Positions 6,228 through 12,826 of a stretch of DNA of 21,283 nucleotides are shown one piece after another. Under the pieces are notes generated by a model. The model saw nothing but the letters and a program-made list of their open reading frames with translations. It was not told the DNA's origin and did not search any database. Every line of letters starts with the position of its first letter. Positions within the stretch are counted from its first letter, which is position 1. The DNA is from a virus, in IMG/VR virus record IMGVR_UViG_3300018079_000040, positions 1 through 21,283 of that record, one strand, 5' to 3'. The position numbers and the translations under genes were made by a program.

Positions 6228-8715
6228 AGGGTACACAGACGAAATACAGCCTCCTGCTAACGGAGGAATGGAAGAGTCAATCCCAGGGGCACCCACAGGT
6301 CCAAATGATATTCTGGAAGGTGAAGAACCAGTTGGGTTTTTTATTCAACCGCCTCAACGTAAGAAAACACTGGTGAAGGATAAGCCAAAGACTGTCGCCA
6401 CACTTATTAAAAAATATGGCGATAATCTTATGGATCGGTCGGACTGGACAGAACGTAGAATTCAACGTACTGCAAAGTACCGTGGATGGCGTGAAACAAA
6501 GACGTTCCCTTGGGAGAACGCAAGCAACGCTCACTTACCGATTATTATGACCGACGTTCAACGGACAGAAGATACGTTGCACAATGCCGTGCTGTCTGTT
6601 CGGCCTGTGATGACTGCCAAGGCTATGAGCAAGGCTTGGGAGGTAAAAGAGAAAGTAGTTGATAATCTCATCGATCATCAAGTATTTGTTGAGAACTTCG
6701 GTGAAGTTCGTATTGGTAACTTGATTTCGGCATTTACGCAAGATGGTCAGTTTATTGCTTACGTTCCGTACATTAAGGAAAAGCAAAAAGTTACTCGTGT
6801 TTACATGATCGATTTCCCACCTGATAAAAACTCGTGGGATAAATGGATTATGAAACACTTGTATGAGTATTTTCCGAAATCCACTATTTTGCCTGGTGAT
6901 AAAGCGCCGTGGAGTTGGGTAATAAAAACTCAACACCCGTTGACTGGTGAAACAGTTATTGAAAAAATTGAGGTTGTACGCGATGGAGAAGAAGATAGAG
7001 CACAGTTACTCTGCCACAAAGACGAAACAATCTTTGACGGCCCTTCACTTATCCCCAAAGAGCTTGAAGACATTGTGGTGCCTGGTCGTTGTGAGAACCT
7101 CCAGCCGCAAACCATGTCAAATCCAACTGGTGCGCCTCACGTCTTCATGGTAGATTATCCCTCAAAGGATGAGATACTAAAACTAATTGAAAGTGGTTTC
7201 TATGATGAAGTCAGTACTGAAGACAAAGCTAAAATAAAGGCAACAACTAAACGCAAGACTGACGCACGTGATCCTGAAGAACAAAAAACACTACAAGACG
7301 ATTTGACTGGTATACAGACTGGTACGTATGCAGATGAGCAAGAAGATCCGTTTGTACGTTTGACCTATTTTGGGCGTGAAGATATTGACGGTGACGGGTT
7401 TGAAGAGGAAGTAGTTTATTGGTTCTTAGAGAATCCTCAAGTGTTCTTGAGAGCACGATACTTGACAGAAGTATATCCTACTACTCCAATGCGTCGTCCT
7501 TTTGCAATGGCAAAGTACATTCCTGTCAACGGGCAGTTCTACGCAATCGGACTTATCGAACTTATGGAGTCTGGATACGATATTATCAAGAAAACTTTCG
7601 ATCAGATGGTGGATAGTGGTGACTTGACAAATACGCCGTGGGGATTTTACCGGCCTATGTCTGGTATTCGTCCTGAAGTAATGCGTATGGGTCCAGGTGA
7701 CTTGTACCCAACAAATGATCCAAAAAACGATGTGCATTATCCAACATTACCACAAGGGATGGCCAGTTTTGGACACAACCTTATTACTCTCGTCAGTCAG
7801 ATTCTCGATCAAACTACTCTTGTGGGTCAGTTGCAACTTGGAGGAGTACCGGCAGGTAAGTCTTCTGCTTTGCGAACAACTCAAAACATGCAATCGTTAC
7901 TTCAGCAAGGCGATGCACGGCCTGAACGTGTTATGCGTCGTTTCTTTGGTGGGCTTGTTGAAATTTGGCATCAGTTTCATGAACTAAACCAGATCTTTTT
8001 ACCAAAGGCCAAACAGTTTCGCATTTCGTCAGGAATGACAAAAGAAGCCAACCCGTTTGTAACTGTTGGTAGTCGTGAAGAGATTACTGGTCGGTTTATG
8101 TTTGAATTCGGTGCCAGTATTTTGAACACCAATAGAGCATTGGCTACCTCTGCCTTACAAGATATGTTTGGTGTGCTTGTCAATCCCTTGCTGTTTCAAC
8201 TTGGAATTGTATCCCCAACAAACGTGCATACCCTTTTGAGTGATTGGATTAGAGCACGAGGGCAAGATCCACAGAAGTATATTACATCTCCGACAAACGA
8301 TCCGTTTGGCGATATGGTTAAGATTTCTGCTGAAGATGCCCTTCTGACGATCGTGAACAATTATTATCCATATGGTAGGCCAATGGAGCCACTAATTGAG
8401 CACTTACGGAAGTTGCAAGAATTTGTAAGTGACAAGAAAAATATGGATCTGCTGACACCATCGCAAGTTCAAATGCTTAGTCAATATTCAGCCGAACGAG
8501 TTTCAGAGCTTCAGCAACAGATGCAGCAACAACAGCTTATGGCGAATGCTGCATTGATGCAACAGTCAATGGGTGGTGGTGAAGGACAAGAGGCTGGTAA
8601 GGCTGCAACGGCTTCTAATCCCCCTAACACAGGTCCAGGTGGGAACGCGAAGGTGCAAGGTAATGAAATGCTCGATGAGTCACTTCCAGGCGCTGGTGGT
8701 GGGGCTAACGGATGA
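6214..8715 (+). CDS. portal protein
   Basis: An 833-aa protein right after the large terminase, in the place and size range of portals of short-tailed phages. The portal dodecamer forms the DNA gate at one head vertex, docks the terminase and later the tail. The N-terminus (1-55) is acidic and Pro-rich; the conserved start of the fold is seen as SDWTERRIQRTAKYRGWRET (76-95) and SNAHLPIIMTD...SVRPVMTAKA (104-137). The core is mixed alpha/beta, followed by helices. The last roughly 70 residues are Gln- and Gly-rich (ELQQQMQQQQ, then a Gly/Ala/Asn tail), likely a flexible barrel end inside the head. AAGGGTG at 6203-6209 is its ribosome site. It overlaps the next start as ATGA. Confidence 0.85.
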   Translation: MAEGEGYTDEIQPPANGGMEESIPGAPTGPNDILEGEEPVGFFIQPPQRKKTLVKDKPKTVATLIKKYGDNLMDRSDWTERRIQRTAKYRGWRETKTFPWENASNAHLPIIMTDVQRTEDTLHNAVLSVRPVMTAKAMSKAWEVKEKVVDNLIDHQVFVENFGEVRIGNLISAFTQDGQFIAYVPYIKEKQKVTRVYMIDFPPDKNSWDKWIMKHLYEYFPKSTILPGDKAPWSWVIKTQHPLTGETVIEKIEVVRDGEEDRAQLLCHKDETIFDGPSLIPKELEDIVVPGRCENLQPQTMSNPTGAPHVFMVDYPSKDEILKLIESGFYDEVSTEDKAKIKATTKRKTDARDPEEQKTLQDDLTGIQTGTYADEQEDPFVRLTYFGREDIDGDGFEEEVVYWFLENPQVFLRARYLTEVYPTTPMRRPFAMAKYIPVNGQFYAIGLIELMESGYDIIKKTFDQMVDSGDLTNTPWGFYRPMSGIRPEVMRMGPGDLYPTNDPKNDVHYPTLPQGMASFGHNLITLVSQILDQTTLVGQLQLGGVPAGKSSALRTTQNMQSLLQQGDARPERVMRRFFGGLVEIWHQFHELNQIFLPKAKQFRISSGMTKEANPFVTVGSREEITGRFMFEFGASILNTNRALATSALQDMFGVLVNPLLFQLGIVSPTNVHTLLSDWIRARGQDPQKYITSPTNDPFGDMVKISAEDALLTIVNNYYPYGRPMEPLIEHLRKLQEFVSDKKNMDLLTPSQVQMLSQYSAERVSELQQQMQQQQLMANAALMQQSMGGGEGQEAGKAATASNPPNTGPGGNAKVQGNEMLDESLPGAGGGANG

Positions 8716-8900
8716 AACGTACATTACAAAATCAAATAATTTGTGAGCATTGTGTATTACTTGTTGGCATGGTGTATGAAGACGAAGATCCAGCACGTCC
8801 TGGATTTTACGCAAATAGGTGTGTGCCGAATCCTATGCCAACCCGCTGTGATGTATGCCACGGAGCGTTAAAACGAATTAGTGGTGTTTTAATAACATAA
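8712..8900 (+). CDS. 62-aa zinc-finger-like protein
   Basis: Cysteines are arranged as C11-x2-C14 (CEHC) and C46-x2-C49 (CDVC), with C37 and H50 in addition, so a single treble-clef or zinc-ribbon site is likely. The protein is otherwise short and basic at both ends. The ATG overlaps the portal stop (ATGA, 8712-8715), so it is probably translationally coupled to the portal. Phage head operons often carry such tiny zinc proteins of unknown role; binding to DNA, RNA or a virion protein is possible. No family name can be given. Confidence 0.65.
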   Translation: MKRTLQNQIICEHCVLLVGMVYEDEDPARPGFYANRCVPNPMPTRCDVCHGALKRISGVLIT

Positions 8901-8912
8901 CTGGAGGGTTAA

Positions 8913-9272
8913 ATGGCTGTTGATATAAAAGATCATCGTCGGTATGTAGATGGCAAGTTAGCGGAGGCAGAACAAGTTGCAGCAGAGAAAGTTGCACAGC
9001 AAGCACTTCTTCCCCAGTCGCCTAGTGATCTTGCGGTTACTGGGCACGACCAACTCGATAAGTTGATTCGTACTCTGCAAGATTTGCTCAACAAGTCTGA
9101 CGAACATGCAAAAGAGCTTGCCTTTAAGGGTATTGGATGCGTACAAGAGGAAATGATACGGTTACAGCAATTTGAGTATTTCTATACCAAAGGCAAGAGT
9201 GATGCTTACAAAGAAGTTGCGCAAATACCAGCACGGATAATCGCAGAATCCAAGCTCACTCTGGTCGAGTAA
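8913..9272 (+). CDS. helical (coiled-coil) protein, 119 aa, head operon
   Basis: Most of the protein should be helical: residues 12-30 (GKLAEAEQVAAEKVAQQAL) and 46-112 contain long runs of charged and Leu/Ile/Ala residues with heptad-like spacing. There is one cysteine and no membrane segment. It lies between the portal group and the scaffold-like gene, so a role in head assembly is plausible, but this is inference from position. GGAGGGTTAAATG (8903-8915) supplies binding site and start; the same 13 bases start the FnIII-like gene at 1338. A possible terminator hairpin follows its stop. Confidence 0.6.
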   Translation: MAVDIKDHRRYVDGKLAEAEQVAAEKVAQQALLPQSPSDLAVTGHDQLDKLIRTLQDLLNKSDEHAKELAFKGIGCVQEEMIRLQQFEYFYTKGKSDAYKEVAQIPARIIAESKLTLVE

Positions 9273-9280
9273 ATAATTTT

Positions 9281-9306
9281 CAGGGTATTCGCCCTGCGGG
9301 TTTCTT
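9281..9306 (+). terminator. weak hairpin, possible terminator or processing site
   Basis: CAGGG (9281-9285) can pair with CCCTG (9292-9296) across a TATTCG loop, and the sequence after it is CGGGTTTCTT, a broken T-rich run. The stem is only five base pairs, so full termination is doubtful; it could be a partial terminator or an RNA processing site between the portal group and the scaffold-capsid group. TTGACA at 9305-9310 resembles a -35 box, but no matching -10 box was found before the next ATG. Confidence 0.35.
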
Positions 9307-9334
9307 GACACCCTAAGTCATGCATAGGTGATTC

Positions 9335-10231
9335 ATGCCAGTGACAGAACAAAAGCCAGAAGACAAAGAAGTTCAGAACGAGGAAGTTGACGAACTTGAA
9401 GCCCCTAACGAGGTAATCGACCCAGAACCTCTCTTGGAGCCTGAAGGTGCGCCAGATCCAGACCCTAAAAAAGGAGCGGTTCCGCATCCGTTAACTCCTG
9501 GTGGTCGTCGTTTTGAACAAGTGTATGCAGAAAGTAAGCAAGCAAAGCGTGACTTAGTTCAGGAACGTGAATTGCGAATCGCTGCTGAAGCGAAGCTGTC
9601 TGTTCTTGAACATAAAGGACCAGCTACATCGACTGGTGATGATCCTGAGTATGACTGGCCTCAACTTGAGGAGTTTATACAGCAAGGTCGAATCACTCGT
9701 GCCGATGCACAAGCTCATCGTGAGAAAGTTATTGAAAAACGATTAGCGCGATCTATCAAAGGTGAATTTACCCAAGAAGTCACTACAGCAAACCGAAGTC
9801 AGGCATTACAGGTCAGTATTCAAAAGTATATCGATGCTATTCCTGCAATCATGACTGAGGGTTCTGACGAACGTGAAAGACTAGAATCAGAGTTTGAATT
9901 CTTAGCCTCCGTTCAAGGTATAGATCATGCAAAGATGACTGATTCTCAGCGTAAGGCGCTACAGCTTACTGCATTGCGTACAGTTCATGGCCCCATCGAC
10001 TCCCTTGTAAAGCGGAGCGAAAAGCCAAAAGGTGAAACCCATCAAGGGTTGCCTGGTGGCACCAGACCTAGACCTTCAACAAACCCTGACCAAGCCCTCT
10101 TGGATGGCCTCACAAAACGCGAAGTTGTTCATTACAACAAGATGTTTCGTGCCGGTCGATATCCTGGTGGATGGAAGGATGTTGTTGCAGAGTTGAAGTT
10201 TGACAGGAAATCTCCAAAGGCTAGCCGATGA
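9335..10231 (+). CDS. putative scaffolding protein
   Basis: The 298-aa protein lies after the portal group and before the capsid genes, the normal place for scaffold. Residues 1-45 are very acidic (Glu/Asp/Pro-rich), then GGRRFEQVYAESKQAKRDLV (57-76) leads into a long charged helix likely to form a coiled coil to about residue 95. A middle helical part follows, and the C-terminus is basic (RAGRYPGGWKDVVAELKFDR). Acidic, helical, non-enzymatic proteins in this place guide capsid protein into a procapsid and then leave. There is no protease motif. AGGTG at 9326-9330 is the ribosome site. The stop overlaps the next ATG (ATGA, 10228-10231). Confidence 0.6.
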   Translation: MPVTEQKPEDKEVQNEEVDELEAPNEVIDPEPLLEPEGAPDPDPKKGAVPHPLTPGGRRFEQVYAESKQAKRDLVQERELRIAAEAKLSVLEHKGPATSTGDDPEYDWPQLEEFIQQGRITRADAQAHREKVIEKRLARSIKGEFTQEVTTANRSQALQVSIQKYIDAIPAIMTEGSDERERLESEFEFLASVQGIDHAKMTDSQRKALQLTALRTVHGPIDSLVKRSEKPKGETHQGLPGGTRPRPSTNPDQALLDGLTKREVVHYNKMFRAGRYPGGWKDVVAELKFDRKSPKASR

Positions 10232-10587
10232 GTGTAACAATTCTTGCGAAGCGTGAGTTTTCTAAAAGAGAAGTAACAGCAGCTCAAGAAGCTCCTGGAA
10301 AAACCTGGGGTCGTACTGCTGGCAGTTGGGTACATGATTTATGCGCTCTGCGTAAAGTCATTACTCTTTGCCCACTCTGTACGCACAAGTTTAATCCTGG
10401 ACGACTTGGGTATAGAAAAGAAAAAGAGTTTCCTTTTGTGCAAGCGAAGTGTGACGGTTGCGATACGTTTGACGTGAAATGCTCTGCGTACTTCTTTGAA
10501 GCAACGTATCATGAGGTACGATCCACGGCTGCTGATCGTCGTGCAACGAAGACTGCACATAGGAAATTGTTAGCTAAATCAATGTAG
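10228..10587 (+). CDS. zinc-ribbon-like protein, 119 aa, head operon
   Basis: CPLC (C48, C51) and CDGC (C75, C78) make a likely four-Cys zinc ribbon, with C39 and C85 nearby. The rest is basic, with Arg/Lys-rich N- and C-termini. The spacing between the knuckles (23 residues) is normal for a zinc ribbon. The start overlaps the scaffold-like gene by four bases (ATGA), so it is coupled to it. Its place between scaffold and decoration genes suggests a head-assembly or DNA-contact role, but the function is unknown. It is the third free-standing zinc-type protein in the window. Confidence 0.6.
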   Translation: MSVTILAKREFSKREVTAAQEAPGKTWGRTAGSWVHDLCALRKVITLCPLCTHKFNPGRLGYRKEKEFPFVQAKCDGCDTFDVKCSAYFFEATYHEVRSTAADRRATKTAHRKLLAKSM

Positions 10588-10595
10588 GGATACAA

Positions 10596-10616
10596 AGGCG
10601 ATCCTTCGATGCGCCT
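10596..10616 (+). promoter_or_regulatory. RNA stem-loop before the decoration gene
   Basis: AGGCGATC (10596-10603) pairs with GAT (10608-10610) and CGCCT (10612-10616) across a CTTC loop, with G10611 bulged: eight pairs in all. It ends three bases before the AATTAGGAGAATAACATG translation start. No T-run follows, so it is more likely an mRNA stabiliser or processing site at the head of the decoration-capsid message. Confidence 0.5.
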
Positions 10617-10631
10617 AATTAGGAGAATAAC

Positions 10632-11339
10632 ATGGAGTTCGCATATTTACTCGGCGGTGGTACACCAACAATTAAGAAGTACAAAATGGCAGCTGGACAT
10701 GCTGCTGGTATTATTGTACTCGTTCCTGCTGCTGATGCGACAGGATTGACGACTTCAACAACGACTGGGATGGTAGATGCGGTTGGTTTAACATTAGACG
10801 CAATCTTATCTCAGGGTGCGCCAGTAGCGTATAGTACAACCCAAGGTGCGGTAGAGCATTTGCAGTCAGTGATTATCAATTCTGACGCGGTATTCAAGGC
10901 ACTTCTAGTCGGCTCTGCTGCAAACGCAGTTTTAGAAACACGAACTGTTGGGACAGCATCTTCAAACGGATTAACAGTTGTGGGAACGACTGGTGATACC
11001 GACCCTTCCTCACCCGATATGGATGAAGGAACAGTATGGTATGCTAGTGGTTCTAACGGTGGTGCTTCGCGCAAGATCACGTCAACGACAACTACGTTGA
11101 CAGTTACAGTGATTGTCCCGTTTAGTGCAAACCGTATTGGTGACAAGTATCACACAGCTGACTATACACCTGGAACAGAAGGCGTGACATTAAGCACAAA
11201 CTTGCAAAATGTACGTGGTGAAATTGCCGCAACTACAGGGAGAATGTCTTGTATTGACTTGAATCTGAACGGTGCTGGCAATAGTTCACTGGAATTAATC
11301 TTGACCGACCATATTTGGTCAGGGTCTGCGCTTTCATAA
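10632..11339 (+). CDS. putative head decoration or capsid-stabilising protein
   Basis: The 235-aa protein directly precedes the major capsid gene. It is rich in Thr, Gly, Ala and Ser with little charge, and reads as beta-rich: AGHAAGIIVLVPAAD (22-36) with GMVDAVGLTLDAILSQGAPV (46-65). It then has a Thr-rich loop region (about 105-165) and a C-terminal strand-rich part with NLNGAGNSSLELILTD. Small beta-rich proteins before the capsid gene often sit on the outer capsid surface and lock the shell after expansion; here that role is inferred from position and composition. AGGAGAATAAC gives a good start. It ends 51 bases before the capsid ATG. Confidence 0.55.
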   Translation: MEFAYLLGGGTPTIKKYKMAAGHAAGIIVLVPAADATGLTTSTTTGMVDAVGLTLDAILSQGAPVAYSTTQGAVEHLQSVIINSDAVFKALLVGSAANAVLETRTVGTASSNGLTVVGTTGDTDPSSPDMDEGTVWYASGSNGGASRKITSTTTTLTVTVIVPFSANRIGDKYHTADYTPGTEGVTLSTNLQNVRGEIAATTGRMSCIDLNLNGAGNSSLELILTDHIWSGSALS

Positions 11340-11362
11340 TATTTAATATTTAATGTATGGAG

Positions 11363-11378
11363 TTCGGGTTTACCCGAA
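11363..11378 (+). promoter_or_regulatory. perfect hairpin just before the capsid ribosome site
   Basis: TTCGGG (11363-11368) and CCCGAA (11373-11378) pair across a TTTA loop. The ribosome site AAGGGAG begins at the end of the hairpin and the capsid ATG is at 11391. No T-run follows directly. It could protect the 5' end of a capsid mRNA, mark a processing site, or act as a weak terminator for the upstream message. Confidence 0.5.
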
Positions 11379-11390
11379 GGGAGTTTTATA

Positions 11391-12308
11391 ATGGGTGTAC
11401 CTCATGATTCAGGGGCATTTGGTGATCTACTCGATAAGAGAGTTACCAAGTTGTTCTATGATGAATTAACGCAGTTACCCGATAGGGTTGGCGAATTTTA
11501 CGCTATGGACACATCCAAAGACAGCTTTGAAAAGTGGTCCGGCGTAGGTGAGATTGGTGATTTCACTGAGTTTAATGGTTCAGTGGCTTACCAAAGTCAA
11601 TCGCAGGGTTATGACGTGACAGCAGAGCACAGAGCGTTTGTAAACGGGTTTCAAGTAACTCGTCAGATGTACGATGATGATCGGCATGGGATTTGGGAGA
11701 GAAAGTCTCCTGCACTTGCGAATGCGTATTCACGCACTCGTCAAGGTCATGGTGCTCGTGTTTTCAATTTCGCATTTTCAAATGACTCGTTCTTCTACAA
11801 CAACACAGAAGCTGTGGCGTTGTGCTCGGACAGTCATACCACAACGTCAGGTGCATCGACAGCCGTTGGCTTCGATAACTTGACAACTGCATCATTTACT
11901 GCAACTGGCGTTTCGGTCTTACGCACACAAATGCGTGGTTTCCGAGGTGATGTTGCTAATAAGATCAGTGTCATGCCGGATAAATTAGTATATCCGATTG
12001 ATTTGGCTGATCGTGCAGATGAAATTATCAAGTCTAGCAAAGATCCTAATTCGGCTAACAATGCCTATAACCCACAAGGTAATGGTCGTTGGACTGGTAC
12101 AGATTGGGAATACTTGAGCGATACTAACAATTGGTTCATGCTTGATACCAAGAATGCCAAACAGTGGTTGGTGTGGTTTGATCGTATTCCTCTTGAGTTC
12201 GGCAAGGCAGAAGAGTTTGACAGCTTTGTAGCCAAGTGGCGTGCATACTGTCGGTATTCTTATATGTGGCTGAACTGGAGATGGATCGCAGGGGCGGAAG
12301 TTTCATAA
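11391..12308 (+). CDS. major capsid protein
   Basis: The 305-aa protein sits where the shell protein is expected: after portal, scaffold and decoration genes. The N-terminus DSGAFGDLLDKRVTKLFYDE (residues 6-25) matches the opening of phage capsid proteins of this group (DSGAF-x-DLLD-x-R), followed by a beta-rich domain (YDVTAEHRAFVNGFQVTRQM) and a long middle helix (about 102-130), consistent with the HK97-type fold. It ends in an aromatic-rich tail (KWRAYCRYSYMWLNWRW). Several hundred copies would form the head. It has a strong site (AAGGGAG) and an upstream hairpin, as expected for a highly made protein. Residues 6-22 recur at the end of the lectin-like protein at 619. Confidence 0.85.
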   Translation: MGVPHDSGAFGDLLDKRVTKLFYDELTQLPDRVGEFYAMDTSKDSFEKWSGVGEIGDFTEFNGSVAYQSQSQGYDVTAEHRAFVNGFQVTRQMYDDDRHGIWERKSPALANAYSRTRQGHGARVFNFAFSNDSFFYNNTEAVALCSDSHTTTSGASTAVGFDNLTTASFTATGVSVLRTQMRGFRGDVANKISVMPDKLVYPIDLADRADEIIKSSKDPNSANNAYNPQGNGRWTGTDWEYLSDTNNWFMLDTKNAKQWLVWFDRIPLEFGKAEEFDSFVAKWRAYCRYSYMWLNWRWIAGAEVS

Positions 12309-12335
12309 ATAAACCTTTAACGAAAGGGGGTAGCC

Positions 12336-12350
12336 ATGACGACAAAGTAA
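12336..12350 (+). other. four-codon mini-ORF with its own strong ribosome site
   Basis: AAAGGGGG at 12323-12330 is followed by ATG ACG ACA AAG TAA (12336-12350). Its stop overlaps a second AAAGGGGG (12349-12356) that serves the basic protein at 12364. The peptide (MTTK) is too short to act as a protein. The arrangement may reload ribosomes for the next gene or be a leftover of a duplication of the initiation site. Confidence 0.45.
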
Positions 12351-12363
12351 AGGGGGTGATTTT

Positions 12364-12525
12364 ATGTCACTCATTACTCAAGCGTTATGGCGGCGTCGTA
12401 AACTTTCTCGTACTGAATGGCGTGCCAAGCATTCTGGCCGTAAACATATTGCTCACGGTGGACGTGGTAAGAAATACGGTTTGAAATCTGGTAAGCAAAA
12501 GAAGTATAAAAAGTCTTCGATGTAA
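12364..12525 (+). CDS. 53-aa very basic protein, likely nucleic acid binding
   Basis: The product starts MSLITQALWRRRKLSRTEWR and continues with Lys/Arg/His/Gly/Tyr-rich sequence to KKYKKSSM. More than a third of the residues are Lys or Arg and only one (E18) is acidic, so the charge is extremely positive. There is no cysteine or membrane segment. It lies 55 bases after the capsid gene with a strong AAAGGGGGTG site, so it is probably a virion or assembly protein. Possible roles are binding the packaged DNA, neutralising charge inside the head, or binding RNA. Many phage heads have a tiny gene here, but its function is usually unknown. The gene is under 60 codons and easily missed. Confidence 0.65.
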   Translation: MSLITQALWRRRKLSRTEWRAKHSGRKHIAHGGRGKKYGLKSGKQKKYKKSSM

Positions 12526-12549
12526 TCCGCTTTTATTAACATTTTGTGA

Positions 12550-12626
12550 GCAGGTGTAGCTCAGCTGGTAGAGCAGTGCTTTTGTAAAGCACAGGTCGCA
12601 GGTTCGATTCCATGCCACTTGCTCCA
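12550..12626 (+). tRNA. tRNA-Thr, anticodon TGT, with encoded CCA and an odd T stem
   Basis: The acceptor stem is GCAGGTG (12550-12556) with CACTTGC (12616-12622), including one G-T pair. The D arm is GCTC/GAGC with an eight-base loop. The anticodon stem is GTGCT (12576-12580) and AGCAC (12588-12592) with loop TTTGTAA, giving anticodon TGT, which reads ACA (Thr). The T loop is TTCGATT and CCA is encoded at 12624-12626. GCAGG (12598-12602) pairs with CC-TGC only if A12612 is bulged, so the T arm has one extra base. It lies between two tiny genes in a late operon, and the phage uses ACA freely, so it may support late translation. Confidence 0.88.
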
Positions 12627-12635
12627 AAGGTTCTT

Positions 12636-12761
12636 ATGTATGATCTGGATAATCCTCCGAAAGCAAAGTTGAACAAAGTCAAGAAACTCAAATTGAAGCA
12701 ACCGAAAACAATAAAAAAGCTCTGGACTAATTCAGATATAGACCAGACGTACACTAAATAA
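12636..12761 (+). CDS. 41-aa Lys-rich protein after the tRNA
   Basis: The frame reads MYDLDNPPKAKLNKVKKLKL and on to DIDQTYTK. Eleven of the first 28 residues or so are Lys or similarly basic, with an acidic beginning and end, and no cysteines or membrane segment. AAAGG at 12626-12630 is a good ribosome site and directly abuts the tRNA CCA end, five bases before the ATG, so ribosome loading and tRNA processing share sequence. It could be a second small basic virion protein next to the 53-aa one. Function unknown; it is too short for a family call. Confidence 0.5.
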   Translation: MYDLDNPPKAKLNKVKKLKLKQPKTIKKLWTNSDIDQTYTK

Positions 12762-12765
12762 TATC

Positions 12766-12797
12766 TGATCGTGGCGTCAGGGGCGCGTGACGGATCA
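12766..12797 (+). promoter_or_regulatory. two-part stem-loop upstream of the beta-helix gene
   Basis: TGATC (12766-12770) pairs with GATCA (12793-12797), and inside it CGTCA (12775-12779) pairs with TGACG (12788-12792) across a GGGGCGCG loop, with a GTGG bulge on the 5' side. There is no T-run. A TATAAT at 12804-12809 lies just after it, but no -35 box is seen, so a promoter here is only a weak possibility. Confidence 0.45.
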
Positions 12798-12826
12798 TGA
12801 AAGTATAATCGTGCCAAAAGGAAAAC

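Noticed and set aside
9305-9334. TTGACA as the -35 box of a promoter for the scaffold gene
   Set aside because: No -10 box at suitable spacing is present before the ATG at 9335.
10811-11146. 111-aa open frame on the minus strand
   Set aside because: It lies inside the decoration-like gene, opposite to all other genes, with Thr/Val-rich composition caused by the codon pattern of the plus strand.
12550-12626. tRNA gene as a phage attachment site
   Set aside because: No integrase gene is visible, and the complete tRNA lies within the late structural operon rather than at an integration border.
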